This document shows positions 1-8,477 of a DNA stretch of 64,000 nt, one piece after another (the first letter of the stretch is position 1; each line of letters starts with the position of its first letter). The DNA comes from Chelatococcus composti. Lineage in GTDB: Bacteria; Pseudomonadota; Alphaproteobacteria; Rhizobiales; Beijerinckiaceae. Where the stretch lies: NCBI RefSeq assembly GCF_014201415.1, contig NZ_JACHEH010000003.1, positions 480,973 through 544,972 of the forward strand, in the 5' to 3' direction. Under the pieces are notes generated by a model. That model saw nothing but the letters and a program-made list of their open reading frames with translations. It made no database searches and was not told the origin of the DNA. The position numbers and the translations under genes are program-made.

Positions 1-1
1 G

Positions 2-451
2 CAGGACGCTACCGACGAGGAAATCGCCAAGGCGGCTGTGCTCGCCGGCGTGCATGAGATGATCTCCGGCTTCCAGGACGGTTACGAGACGGAGATCGCC
101 GTGGACGGCAGCCCGCTCTCGGGCGGGCAGAAGCAGCAGATCGCGCTGGCGCGCGCCTTCTTCGGTGATCCTCGTGTCATCGTGCTCGACGAACCCAACG
201 CCAATCTCGACACGGCGGGCGAGCGGGCACTGGCTGCGGCGCTGGCGCGCGCCAAGCGCCAGGGCATCACGGTCGTGCTCGTCACGCAGCGGCCGGCCGT
301 GCTGCAGAGCGTCAACAAGATCCTGATCCTGCGCGAGGGCCAGGTGGCGGCTTTCGGCGAGCGCGACCAGATCCTGCCGCGCCTCATGGCGCAGACGCAG
401 GACGAGGCGCTCGCCGCCGCAAGGGGCGTTGCCACGCCGGCGCGGGTGTAG
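2..451 (+). CDS. Type I secretion system ABC ATPase (PrtD/HlyB-like), C-terminal part
   Basis: Only the last 149 residues are in the window; the gene starts to the left. What remains is the second half of an ABC nucleotide-binding domain: the signature LSGGQ (near base 116), the Walker B stretch VIVLDEPNANLD (near 178-213), then a short tail. Such ATPases sit in the inner membrane and power export of RTX-type proteins through an adaptor and TolC. The HlyD-type adaptor gene follows 24 bases downstream, which fits a secretion operon. Odd point: the H-loop position, normally His in (I/V)THRP, reads VTQRP (bases about 283-297), so the switch histidine is Gln. The substrate gene is not visible. 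Confidence 0.9.
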   Translation, partial: QDATDEEIAKAAVLAGVHEMISGFQDGYETEIAVDGSPLSGGQKQQIALARAFFGDPRVIVLDEPNANLDTAGERALAAALARAKRQGITVVLVTQRPAVLQSVNKILILREGQVAAFGERDQILPRLMAQTQDEALAAARGVATPARV

Positions 452-475
452 ACGGGACTTTCGGGGGAGGGATGG

Positions 476-1813
476 ATGCCCCACGCGGTCATCACCGGTG
501 AGGAATGGTGCGAGGACGTGCCGCGAGCCACGCGCTGGCCGCTGCTGCTCGGCTCCGCGGTGCTGCTGTTCGGCGTCTTCGGCTTCGGCGTCTGGGCCAG
601 CGTCGCACCCATCGACGGGGCGGTGGTGGCCTCCGGCACTTTCGTCGCAACCGGTCAGAACAAGATCATCCAGCATCTCGAAGGCGGCATCATCTCGAAG
701 ATCCTGGTCCGCGAGGGGGATGTGGTGGAGGCCGGGCAGCCGCTGGTGCTGCTCGACGACACCGATGCCAAGGCCAATCTGCGGCGCCTCTCCCTGCGGC
801 ACGACCGCCTGCTCGCCATCAAGGCGCGGCTCGAGGCGGAGGTGGCGGGAGCCGACGAGGTGACGTTCGGCCCCGAGCTGCTCGCGCGCACCGCGGATCC
901 CGAGGTGGCGGCCATCGTCGAGGGGCAGAAGATCGAGTTCAAGGCGCGGCGCGAGCGCGTGATGAGCGAGGTGGCCATCCTTGAGCAGGGCATCGCGGCG
1001 CTGCGCGAGAGCATCAACGGCGGGCGGGCCCAGCTGCGTGCCGTGCAGGCGCAGCTCGGCCTCGTGGCGCAGGAGCTGGAGGCCAAGCGCGAGCTGCTCA
1101 AGAAAGGCTATGTCCGCAAGCCGGATGTGCTGGCGCTCGAGCGGGCCCGGGCGGGACTCGAGGGGCAGATCGGCCAGCTCACCGCCGGCATCAGCGACGC
1201 GCGCGAGCGCATCAGCCGCGAGGAGCAGAAGATCGCGCACGTGCGCTCGCAGCTCATCCAGTCGGCGACGGAGCAGCTGCGCAACACGCTGAGCGAGCTT
1301 GACGACGTGCGCGAGCGGATGCGCATGGCCGAAGGCGTCAGCGAGCGCGTGACCATCGCGGCGCCGGTGAAGGGCATCGTCGTCAAGCTCATGTTCCACA
1401 CGCCCGGCGGCGTCGTGGCTCCCGGCAAGGACATCCTCGAACTCCTGCCGGTCAACGACGAGCTGGTCATCCAGGTGCGCGTGCGCCCGCAGGACATCGA
1501 CAGCGTCCACACCGGGCAGGAGGCATTGGTGCGTCTGACGGCGCTCAACCAGCGCATCACGCCGATGATCCCGGGCAAAGTGATCTATGTTTCGGCGGAT
1601 GCGTTGAGCGACGAGCAGCGCGGCCCTACCCACGGCAGTGCCTATCTGGCTCGCATCTCGCTCGACAAGAAGGCCGTGTCAGAATTGCCGAAGTTTCGAC
1701 CGACGCCGGGCATGCCGGCGGAAGTCTTCATCAAGACTGGCGAGCGGACGTTCTTTGCCTATCTGCTGCGGCCACTGACCGACAGTTTCGCCAGAGCCTT
1801 CAGGGAGCGATAG
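476..1813 (+). CDS. HlyD-family periplasmic adaptor of type I secretion
   Basis: 445 residues, the usual size for PrtE/HlyD adaptors. There is a short cytoplasmic N-terminus and one membrane segment at about residues 20-40. A lipoyl-like half-motif (VREGDVVEAGQPL) lies at about 75-90, a long Glu/Arg/Gln-rich coiled-coil hairpin at about 100-290, and the second lipoyl half and beta-barrel region after it. It would link the inner-membrane ATPase to a TolC-type outer-membrane channel. The ATG at 476 is preceded by a purine-rich GGGGGAGG. It is the second gene of the operon whose first gene is cut by the window edge; no outer-membrane partner is encoded nearby. Confidence 0.9.
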   Translation: MPHAVITGEEWCEDVPRATRWPLLLGSAVLLFGVFGFGVWASVAPIDGAVVASGTFVATGQNKIIQHLEGGIISKILVREGDVVEAGQPLVLLDDTDAKANLRRLSLRHDRLLAIKARLEAEVAGADEVTFGPELLARTADPEVAAIVEGQKIEFKARRERVMSEVAILEQGIAALRESINGGRAQLRAVQAQLGLVAQELEAKRELLKKGYVRKPDVLALERARAGLEGQIGQLTAGISDARERISREEQKIAHVRSQLIQSATEQLRNTLSELDDVRERMRMAEGVSERVTIAAPVKGIVVKLMFHTPGGVVAPGKDILELLPVNDELVIQVRVRPQDIDSVHTGQEALVRLTALNQRITPMIPGKVIYVSADALSDEQRGPTHGSAYLARISLDKKAVSELPKFRPTPGMPAEVFIKTGERTFFAYLLRPLTDSFARAFRER

Positions 1814-2014
1814 GCGGCGAGTCCCCCGTGTCCGGGTTCAGGTATTGGTGAATGTATCAGGGTTTCGGATAGCGCGAAATTTTCATCAAAATTATTGCGA
1901 AAATTTTCTGTTTAATGTAATTTTAATCAAGGCTGCCACCGCTCTCCGGTTAGGTGGGGGATGTTTTTGTTCTGACGAAGTGATCGTGAGTAATACACCA
2001 TAACGGGGGCGTCG
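1814..2014. other. A+T-rich intergenic region upstream of the LuxR-type gene
   Basis: About 200 bp without a convincing ORF. The middle (about 1870-1935) is much richer in A+T than its surroundings and holds two near-identical GCGAAA(A)TTTTC blocks, listed separately. It probably contains the promoter of the LuxR-type gene. I see no clear intrinsic terminator for the secretion operon. Confidence 0.5.
1874..1908. repeat. Direct repeat GCGAAATTTTC / GCGAAAATTTTC
   Basis: Two copies at 1874-1884 and 1897-1908, 23 bases start to start (about two helical turns). The second copy contains the perfect palindrome GAAAATTTTC. The position between the secretion operon and the regulator gene suggests a tandem protein-binding site; this is inference only. 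Confidence 0.35.
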
Positions 2015-3157
2015 ATGCGTGCGAGCCAGACTTCTAGGGGTGGCCGAGAGACACCGGAGCGAAGATCTGCGCGGGCGCTGCCGGAAGGGATCGCCGCACT
2101 GCCGCAGCCGTCGGCTGCGAGCGGCATGAAGCGCGGGCGCGAGATCATCACCAGCATGGTCGATGTCTTCTGTCGTCTTTCCGGAGCGCACAGCAGCATT
2201 GCAGCACAGCTCAACGCAGCGAGCCGGACGGCGTCTCCGCTGCACGTGGCAGGACGCGAGGCAAGCGCCATCGCGAGCCATTGCCAGGCCCTGCTGCAGC
2301 CGATGGCGAGCGACGTCGGCGTTCGCGAGTCTTCGCTTTTGAACCCGTCGGCGGAGGGGCCGCTCATCGTTCATGAGCATTTTCTCGACGGGCGCCTGCT
2401 GACGGGTACCATGCGTGTCGCGCCTGATCCCAACGCCTTCGCACTGGCCTCGGTGCTCCTGCCGGTGCGGCAGGATCCCATCGTTCTCGACCAGGAGCGC
2501 CGCGCCTTCGGGACGCTTCTGCAGGGGATCGCCGATACGCTGCGGCAGGAGGTGGTGCCGTCGCGCACGCCCGGCGCCTTCATGAGCGCCGCGGTCGTCG
2601 ACCGTTGCGTGCCCTGGGGCTACGTGGTGGTAGACGAGGAGGGCTACATTCTGTTTGCCAACCAGCGGGCGAGGGCGGCGATCGTCGCCGGCTGCGGCAT
2701 CGAGAGCCGCGGCGGCCGCCTCAGGGCCCTGCGCTCGGTTGTCGACCGCACGCTCGCCGCCACCATCAACGAGATGGCGAAGGCTGCGCTGGAGGGCACC
2801 TCGCCGCCCTCGCGCGTCATCGCTGTTCCGAGCGCGGACGGGGAATGCCGCTTCGCGCTCAAGGTCACACCCTACGGGCGGGGCGAGGGCACGGGCATGG
2901 GCACGGCCTATGTCTTCATCATCGACCTGAAAAGCCGGCTTCGCGCCAACCACGAGGAGCTCGCCTGCCTGTTTTCCCTGTCGGACAAGGAATCGCGCTT
3001 CGCCGAGCTTTTCTGCTCCGGCCTGCGGCTCAACGAGATCGCGGCGATGATGGGTATCACGGCGAACACGGCGCGCGTGCACCTGCATAACCTGTTCAAG
3101 AAGACCGGCACCTCGAGCCAGGTCGAGCTCGCGTGGAAGCTTGCCCGCGTGCTCTGA
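2015..3157 (+). CDS. LuxR-family transcriptional regulator
   Basis: 380 residues. The C-terminus (about 318-378) is a LuxR/FixJ-type helix-turn-helix: LSDKESRFAELFCSGLRLNE followed by IAAMMGITANTARVHLHNLF, with the usual TG-S-Q-EL end. The N-terminal 300 residues show no receiver or autoinducer domain I can name; about 195-290 could be a PAS-like fold (inference). The ATG at 2015 has a GGGG run eight bases upstream; an in-frame ATG at 2126 is an alternative with a weaker site. It lies just after the type I secretion genes on the same strand, but a 200-bp A+T-rich gap suggests its own promoter. Target genes are unknown. Confidence 0.8.
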   Translation: MRASQTSRGGRETPERRSARALPEGIAALPQPSAASGMKRGREIITSMVDVFCRLSGAHSSIAAQLNAASRTASPLHVAGREASAIASHCQALLQPMASDVGVRESSLLNPSAEGPLIVHEHFLDGRLLTGTMRVAPDPNAFALASVLLPVRQDPIVLDQERRAFGTLLQGIADTLRQEVVPSRTPGAFMSAAVVDRCVPWGYVVVDEEGYILFANQRARAAIVAGCGIESRGGRLRALRSVVDRTLAATINEMAKAALEGTSPPSRVIAVPSADGECRFALKVTPYGRGEGTGMGTAYVFIIDLKSRLRANHEELACLFSLSDKESRFAELFCSGLRLNEIAAMMGITANTARVHLHNLFKKTGTSSQVELAWKLARVL

Positions 3158-3169
3158 GGCGGGAGGCCC

Positions 3170-3625
3170 TCAGAGGCGGGGAGCACGCACGACGGTGCGG
3201 ATCGCGAAGGCCGACTGGATCCGCGCGACGCCGGGCAGGCGGGACAGGACGTCCGTGTGGATGCGCTCATAATCGGCCGCGTCCTTTGCGGAGACGCGCA
3301 GGTGATAGTCGGCCAGGCCCGTCATCAGATAGCACTCCTGCACCTCGGGGCAGCGGCGCACGGCCGCCTCGAAACGGCGCAGGTACTCCTCCGTCTGGCG
3401 CTCCAGCGATATCTGGACAATGACAACCGTTGCCTCGCTGCGCGGCCCCTCGTCGACGATGGCCGTATAGCCGCGGATCACGCCACTTTCCTCGAGATGG
3501 TGCAGGCGCCGCAGGCAGGCTGACTGGGACAATCCGACCTCGGCGGCCAGCTTGGCGTTGCTCATGCGCCCATCCTGCCGCAGGAGGCGGATGATGCGCA
3601 GATCCGTCGCGTCAAGCTCGCGCAT
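3170..3625 (-). CDS. Lrp/AsnC-family transcriptional regulator
   Basis: 151 residues from the ATG at 3625, which has a GGGGGAT site upstream; the frame stays open further up but without support. The N-terminal helix-turn-helix starts LDATDLRIIRLLRQDGRMSN and includes LAAEVGLSQSACLRRLHHLE. The C-terminal RAM (ligand-sensing) domain includes VQECYLMTGLADYHLRV. Such proteins form octamers that wrap DNA and respond to amino acids. It is divergent from dadA across a 164-bp region with phased repeats, so it is very probably the activator or repressor of dadA and of itself (compare Lrp/DadR control of dadA in other proteobacteria). Confidence 0.9.
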   Translation of the reverse strand: MRELDATDLRIIRLLRQDGRMSNAKLAAEVGLSQSACLRRLHHLEESGVIRGYTAIVDEGPRSEATVVIVQISLERQTEEYLRRFEAAVRRCPEVQECYLMTGLADYHLRVSAKDAADYERIHTDVLSRLPGVARIQSAFAIRTVVRAPRL

Positions 3626-3718
3626 GCAATATCCCCCCGAAATGACGTAATAATTTGCAATATGTGAGAGAGAATTCGCATAACGTTCGATATCATGCAA
3701 GGAAATTAGAGGAACGTT
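3626..3718. promoter_or_regulatory. lrp-dadA divergent control region with 31-bp phased repeats
   Basis: Two copies of GCAATAT begin at 3626 and 3657, exactly 31 bp apart. Two copies of the palindrome AACGTT begin at 3682 and 3713, also 31 bp apart. Thirty-one base pairs is close to three helical turns, so each pair lies on one DNA face, as expected for a wrapping Lrp-type octamer. The lrp start codon touches the first repeat, so part of the site would overlap the lrp translation start. Assignment to this Lrp is inference. Confidence 0.45.
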
Positions 3719-3789
3719 GCGTGTATCCTGCGCCCGCAGCGGCGCCGCCGGAGGAATGGGCGGCGGTGCAGGATGAGCGGAGGGTTGTC

Positions 3790-5043
3790 GTGAAGGTGCT
3801 CGTTCTCGGCAGCGGCGTGATTGGCGTCGCGAGCGCTTACTACCTCGCCAAGGCAGGCCACGAGGTCACGGTCGTCGACCGGCAGCCGGCGCCTGCGCTC
3901 GAGACGAGCTATGCGAACGCCGGTGAGGTATCACCGGGCTACTCGGCGCCGTGGGCCGGGCCCGGTGTGCCGCTGAAGGCCGTGAAGTGGCTGATGATGA
4001 AGCATGGGCCGCTCGTGGTGCGCCCGCAGCTCGATCCGGCCATGTGGATCTGGATGGCGCGCATGCTCGCGAACTGCACGAGCGCTGCCTACGCGGTCAA
4101 CAAGGCGCGCATGGTACGGCTCGCGGAATACAGTCGCGACCAGCTGCGCGCCCTCAGGGCCGAGACGGGCATCACCTATGACGAGCGCAGCCGCGGCACG
4201 CTGCAGCTCTTCCGCGAGGAGGCGCAGCTCGAGGCAACCGCCAAGGATGCGGCGGTCCTCGCCGAGTCCGGCGTGCCCTACGAGGTGCTGGACGTCGAAG
4301 GCTGCATCCGTGCCGAGCCGGCGTTGGCCCGTGTGCGCGGCAAGTTCGTCGGCGGCTTCCGCCTGCCGGACGACGAGACCGGCGACTGCCACATGTTCAC
4401 GCAGAAGCTGGCGGCGCTGTGCGCCGAGCTTGGCGTCGTCTTCCGCCACGGCGTCCACATCAAGGCCCTGTCGATGGAGGGGGAGCGCCTCGCCGGGGTC
4501 TCGACCGATGCAGGCTTCCTCACCGCTGATGCCTATGTCCTGTCGCTCGGCAGCTATTCGCCGCTTCTGCTGCGCCCTCTCGGCCTGTCAATCCCGGTCT
4601 ATCCTGTGAAGGGCTATTCCATCACCGTGCCGATCACCGATGAGACGGCGGCGCCGGTGTCCACCGTGATGGACGAGACCTACAAGGTGGCGATCACCCG
4701 CCTTGGCGACCGCATCCGCGTGGGCGGCACGGCGGAACTTTGCGGCTACGACCTGACACTGCGCCCCTCCCGGCGCGCCACGCTCGAACACTCGGTGGGC
4801 GACCTGTTCCCGGATGGGGGAGACCTGTCGAAGGCAAGCTTCTGGTGCGGGCTGAGGCCCATGACGCCAGACGGCACTCCGGTGATCGGGCCGACGCGCC
4901 TGTCCAACCTCTATCTCAACACCGGTCACGGCACGCTGGGCTGGACGATGGCCTGCGGTTCCGGTCGTGTGATCGCGGACATCGTCGGCGGGCGAAAGCC
5001 GGAGATCGAGACGGCCGACCTCGCCATGAGCCGCTACGGCTGA
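3790..5043 (+). CDS. dadA: D-amino acid dehydrogenase
   Basis: 417 residues from the GTG at 3790, which has GGAGGG six bases upstream; the open frame extends further up but into the control region. It begins with the FAD-binding dinucleotide fold [20 protein letters not shown] and then [19 protein letters not shown], typical of DadA. The C-terminal FAD_oxidored part ends with [14 protein letters not shown] and [16 protein letters not shown]. The enzyme oxidatively deaminates D-alanine and other D-amino acids at the membrane, passing electrons to the respiratory chain. No alanine racemase (dadX) follows. The gene is divergent from an Lrp-type regulator, which fits induction by alanine. Confidence 0.92.
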   Translation: MKVLVLGSGVIGVASAYYLAKAGHEVTVVDRQPAPALETSYANAGEVSPGYSAPWAGPGVPLKAVKWLMMKHGPLVVRPQLDPAMWIWMARMLANCTSAAYAVNKARMVRLAEYSRDQLRALRAETGITYDERSRGTLQLFREEAQLEATAKDAAVLAESGVPYEVLDVEGCIRAEPALARVRGKFVGGFRLPDDETGDCHMFTQKLAALCAELGVVFRHGVHIKALSMEGERLAGVSTDAGFLTADAYVLSLGSYSPLLLRPLGLSIPVYPVKGYSITVPITDETAAPVSTVMDETYKVAITRLGDRIRVGGTAELCGYDLTLRPSRRATLEHSVGDLFPDGGDLSKASFWCGLRPMTPDGTPVIGPTRLSNLYLNTGHGTLGWTMACGSGRVIADIVGGRKPEIETADLAMSRYG

Positions 5044-5053
5044 GGCACGCGCC

Positions 5054-5509
5054 TCATCCAAACTGGCCGGAGGCCAGCGTGTCGGGCAGCTTCTCGATGA
5101 TCCTGGCGAGCCCTTCCTCGTTGACCAGCCGGGCGGCCTCTCCGGGGGAGAACCAGCGGCGTTCGCGCTCGTCCATCTCCGGCCAGCGGCGCCGCTCTTT
5201 CTCCACCGTCAGCGGAAAGAGTTCGACCTCGCAATCGACGGTCGAGTTGCGCTTCAGGCGCTTGGCGTAGACGTAGGACCCGATGGGCCGGTCCGAGATG
5301 GAGCCGTTGACGCCCGCTTCCTCGAAGGCCTCGCGCGCCGCGGTGTCATGGCCTTCGAGGCCCTTCATCGGCCAGCCTTTTGGCACGATCCAGCGGCGCG
5401 TCTGGCGCGACGTGATCAGCATGATCTCGAGCTGGCCCTCCGGTGTGAAACGAACCGGGATGGCTCCAAACTGCTTGCGGCGGGACTTGCCCATGGGCTC
5501 CTGATACAT
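5054..5509 (-). CDS. Nudix hydrolase
   Basis: 151 residues from the ATG at 5509; an ATG at 5494 (146 residues, preceded by AGGAG at short spacing) is an equally good start. The Nudix core reads GWPMKGLEGHDTAAREAFEE and then AGV, with the catalytic REXXEEXG helix present. The upstream glutamate of the G-x5-E-x7 consensus is shifted by one place, a variation I believe occurs in some alphaproteobacterial diphosphate hydrolases. PKGWP just before is characteristic of diphosphoinositol-polyphosphate-type Nudix proteins. The substrate is not predictable. It is convergent with dadA, with 10 bases between the stops. Confidence 0.85.
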   Translation of the reverse strand: MYQEPMGKSRRKQFGAIPVRFTPEGQLEIMLITSRQTRRWIVPKGWPMKGLEGHDTAAREAFEEAGVNGSISDRPIGSYVYAKRLKRNSTVDCEVELFPLTVEKERRRWPEMDERERRWFSPGEAARLVNEEGLARIIEKLPDTLASGQFG

Positions 5510-5824
5510 CGCGTCTCGTCGTGTACCTCGCGGGTCTGCGCGGCCTCGTCCGGTCGCTCCCGTGCCAAAACGACAATCGCCGCCCCTCATGAAGGGGCGC
5601 TGCTCGATCAAGGCGGAGGAAGCAAGCGGTACCGGTTGCCGCTATGTAACCATACGCTTCGACGCGCAGGCTGTCACGCGGGTCACGGTTGTCTTGCTCG
5701 CACCTGCCGCACGTTTGCTGCGGAAGCGAAATGAGAACCGAACGAATCGAATATAACATAACCGGCTAATGATTCGAGCGGGCTTGTGGCCGCGCTGACC
5801 CCGGTTGCGAGCTTCGCGAAAGCT
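5510..5824. other. 315-bp intergenic region with a GC hairpin
   Basis: There is no convincing gene here. A perfect 7-bp stem with 5-base loop lies at 5581-5599 (CGCCCCT CATGA AGGGGCG). An A+T-richer patch at about 5735-5775 contains TATAAC-like sequence that could serve as a minus-strand promoter for the Nudix gene. The region also receives the 3' end of the SGNH hydrolase gene. Confidence 0.4.
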
Positions 5825-6736
5825 TCAGAAGCCGGCCGCGGTGCCGGCCGTCGAGACGACCTGCGGGGCGGGAGCAGGATCTGGCCGGTTTCCGGCGACC
5901 GCGACCGCCGCGGGCTTGCGGGCCGCGTTCAGGATTTCCTGCGCCAGGCTCGCGGCGAGGCAGGCATAGCCCTGGTCGCTCATGTGGAAGCCGTCGGCTG
6001 CCAGCATGGGGCGCAGTCCCCCCGGCGCGCGCAGAGCCCAGGTCTTCATGAGCCCGTAGCGGGAAAAGACGCAGGCCTTAAGACGCGCACCGACATCGTC
6101 GATGATGGACACGAAGCGCTCGTAGCGAGCGGGCCGCGATATGGTGGGGTAGAACTGCTGGTCGATGAGAACGAGATCAGCGCCGGTGGCGAGCACGCTC
6201 GCGACGCCGCGCTCCACCAACTGTCGGAAGGCATCCTCGTGCATATCGGTCAGGGCGTCGTTCGTTCCCACCTGCCACAGCACCAGGTCGGGCCGCACGA
6301 TGGCGAGCTGCTGCTCCAGGCGGGCGAGCGTCTGGGCCGCCGTCTCGCCGCTGACGCCCGAGACATGCATGCGCACCTCGACGCCGGGCAACGCGGTTTC
6401 CACGAGCCGCTCGAACTGGAAGGGGTAGCCGGCGCTCGGCGTCGAGGCTCCGACGCCGGCGGTCGTCGAGGAGCCGATGGCGAGGATGGTGAGCGGCGCC
6501 CCCTTTGCCAGCCGCTCGGCTGTCCGCTCCAGCGTGTCGTAGAGCTTCAGCATCGGCGGATGGGTGGCACAGGGCACGGCGGTTTCGCCCGCGACTGCCC
6601 GAGAGGGCGCCGTCATACCCTCCTGCGCGTTCGACACGCCAGAGGAGACGAGCAGCCCGACGCAGGCAACGAGAGCGCACCACGGACGAACAGGCACACG
6701 ACGCGCTGCTGCCGGCATCGGTCGCAAATTGTGCAA
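5825..6736 (-). CDS. Exported SGNH/GDSL-family hydrolase
   Basis: 303 residues with a TTG start at 6736, supported by GAGGGGGG eight bases upstream; an ATG at 6718 gives 297. A signal peptide spans about residues 1-37, with cleavage after SNA or nearby. SGNH blocks are visible: AIGSSTTAGVG (nucleophile Ser), G in SGVSGET, WQVGTNDAL (Asn block), and DGFHMSDQGY near the C-terminus with the Asp-x-x-His dyad. It is therefore probably a periplasmic esterase or deacetylase acting on an acyl group; the substrate is unknown. It is divergent from the AMP nucleosidase gene. Confidence 0.85.
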   Translation of the reverse strand: MHNLRPMPAAARRVPVRPWCALVACVGLLVSSGVSNAQEGMTAPSRAVAGETAVPCATHPPMLKLYDTLERTAERLAKGAPLTILAIGSSTTAGVGASTPSAGYPFQFERLVETALPGVEVRMHVSGVSGETAAQTLARLEQQLAIVRPDLVLWQVGTNDALTDMHEDAFRQLVERGVASVLATGADLVLIDQQFYPTISRPARYERFVSIIDDVGARLKACVFSRYGLMKTWALRAPGGLRPMLAADGFHMSDQGYACLAASLAQEILNAARKPAAVAVAGNRPDPAPAPQVVSTAGTAAGF

Positions 6737-6912
6737 GATGATGGCCCCCCTCGGCGCGAGCGCGCCGTTCCAAACACCTTCATATCATGGCGGCGAGGTC
6801 GGCAAAAGATGCCCGGTCGGGCCGGATGTGGCCTTGCGGCTGGACGAGCGGCCGCCCAGACGCCACCTTGGAAGCGGACCCCGCAGGGGCGACGCAGCAG
6901 GGGAGACGAGGC

Positions 6913-8388
6913 GTGAACGTGATGAAGGCAGGCCATTTCGAACCCGTCGCGAGTGCGAGCGAAGCCGTGGACCGGCTTGCGGCGCTGCACGGGGCTGCCT
7001 GCCAGTCCCTGCGCGACGCGCTCGAACGGTATCTGAAGACGCGCAAGCCGCCGACGCCGGCAGAGCGCGCCACTTTCCGCTACCCGGAAGTGCGGGTGAC
7101 CTACCGCCCCGAAGGGGTTATGCCGGTCTCGGCGCGGGCTTATGCCAAGTTCCAGGGGCCCGGCGTCTATTCGACGACCGTGACGCAGCCCGAGGCATTC
7201 CGGCCCTATCTCGTCGAGCAGCTCGGCCTCCTGATGCAGGACTTCGACGCGCGGGTGGAGGTGGGCGTCAGCGAGCTGGAGATCCCCTATCCCTATGTCG
7301 TCGATCGCGGCGACGAGCTGGCGGGGCACGGAGTGAGTGCAGTCGAGCTGGCGCGCTTCTTCCCGACGCCGATGCTCGCGGCGGTCGGCGACGAGATCGC
7401 CGACGGGCTGTGGGAGGGGGAAGAAGGTCAGCCGCGGCCGCTCGCCCTGTTCGACGCCGTGCGGGTCGACTTCTCGCTCCGGCGCCTCGTCCACTACACC
7501 GGGACGGATTGGCGCCTCATCCAGCCCTGGGTGCTGCTCACCAACTACCACCGCTATGTCGACCAGTTCGTGCGCTGGGCGCTGGCACGGCTCAAGGACG
7601 ACGAGCGCTATGAGCGGCTGGTGCTGCCGGGCAATGTCGTCATTCCCCGCGGGCTGGCGGAAGACGAGGCCATCGCGCGCGTCACCGGCGTGGCCTGGCA
7701 CCGCTTCCAGATGCCGGCCTATCATCTCGTGGCGCGCGACGGCCACGGCGTGACGCTGGTCAACATCGGCGTCGGGCCGGCCAATGCCAAGAACATTACG
7801 GATCATCTTGCCGTGTTGCGCCCGCACTGCTGGTTGATGATCGGTCACTGTGGCGGCCTCAGGCAGTCGCAGATGATCGGCGACTACGTTCTCGCCCACG
7901 CCTACCTCAGGCAGGACCGCATTCTCGATGAGGCCGTGCCGACGCATGTGCCGATCCCCGCGCTCGCCGAGGTGCAGGTCGCCCTGCAGGAGGCAGCGGC
8001 CATCGTCACCGGCGACAAGGGCGAGGCGCTGAAACGCCGCCTGCGCACCGGCACCGTCCTCACCAACGACGACCGCAACTGGGAGCTGCGCTGGTCGCAG
8101 GAGCGGCGCGTCATCAATCTCTCGCGGGCCATCGCGGTGGACATGGAGAGCGGCACCATCGCCGCCCAGGGCTACCGCCTGCGCGTGCCCTACGGCACGC
8201 TGCTTTGCGTGTCGGACAAGCCGCTGCACGGCGAGATCAAGCTGCCAGGCGCCGCCAACGCCTTCTACGAGCGGGCGGTGGGCGAGCATCTGCAGATCGG
8301 CCTCAAGGCGCTCGACCTCTTGCGCAGCCAGCGTGCCCAGCTTCACTCGCGCAAGCTGCGCAGCTTCGACGAGCCGCCCTTCCGTTAA
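6913..8388 (+). CDS. amn: AMP nucleosidase
   Basis: 491 residues from the GTG at 6913 (GGGGAG eight bases upstream); an ATG at 6922 is possible. E. coli Amn has 484. It hydrolyses AMP to adenine and ribose 5-phosphate. The N-terminal half (to about 200) is the Amn-specific domain. The C-terminal half is a nucleoside phosphorylase fold with VGPANAKNITDHLA, MIGHCGGLRQSQMIGDYVLA and the purine/ribose-binding region VDMESGTIAAQGYR, then SDKPLHGEIKLPG. It probably forms its own transcription unit between divergent and same-strand neighbours; purine salvage or adenylate balancing is the expected role. Confidence 0.93.
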   Translation: MNVMKAGHFEPVASASEAVDRLAALHGAACQSLRDALERYLKTRKPPTPAERATFRYPEVRVTYRPEGVMPVSARAYAKFQGPGVYSTTVTQPEAFRPYLVEQLGLLMQDFDARVEVGVSELEIPYPYVVDRGDELAGHGVSAVELARFFPTPMLAAVGDEIADGLWEGEEGQPRPLALFDAVRVDFSLRRLVHYTGTDWRLIQPWVLLTNYHRYVDQFVRWALARLKDDERYERLVLPGNVVIPRGLAEDEAIARVTGVAWHRFQMPAYHLVARDGHGVTLVNIGVGPANAKNITDHLAVLRPHCWLMIGHCGGLRQSQMIGDYVLAHAYLRQDRILDEAVPTHVPIPALAEVQVALQEAAAIVTGDKGEALKRRLRTGTVLTNDDRNWELRWSQERRVINLSRAIAVDMESGTIAAQGYRLRVPYGTLLCVSDKPLHGEIKLPGAANAFYERAVGEHLQIGLKALDLLRSQRAQLHSRKLRSFDEPPFR

Positions 8389-8477
8389 GCGTCTGCAAAT
8401 CCGGAATGCATCATCGGCATGGCATCGGCCGCGCAAGTTGAGGCAGGCTCGTGGCCCATCCTGCAGCGAGGTTTTCC

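Noticed and set aside
6752..6767. CGGCGCG ag CGCGCCG dyad between the SGNH hydrolase and amn genes
   Set aside because: Pure G+C alternation of this kind is frequent in this composition; no other support as an operator.
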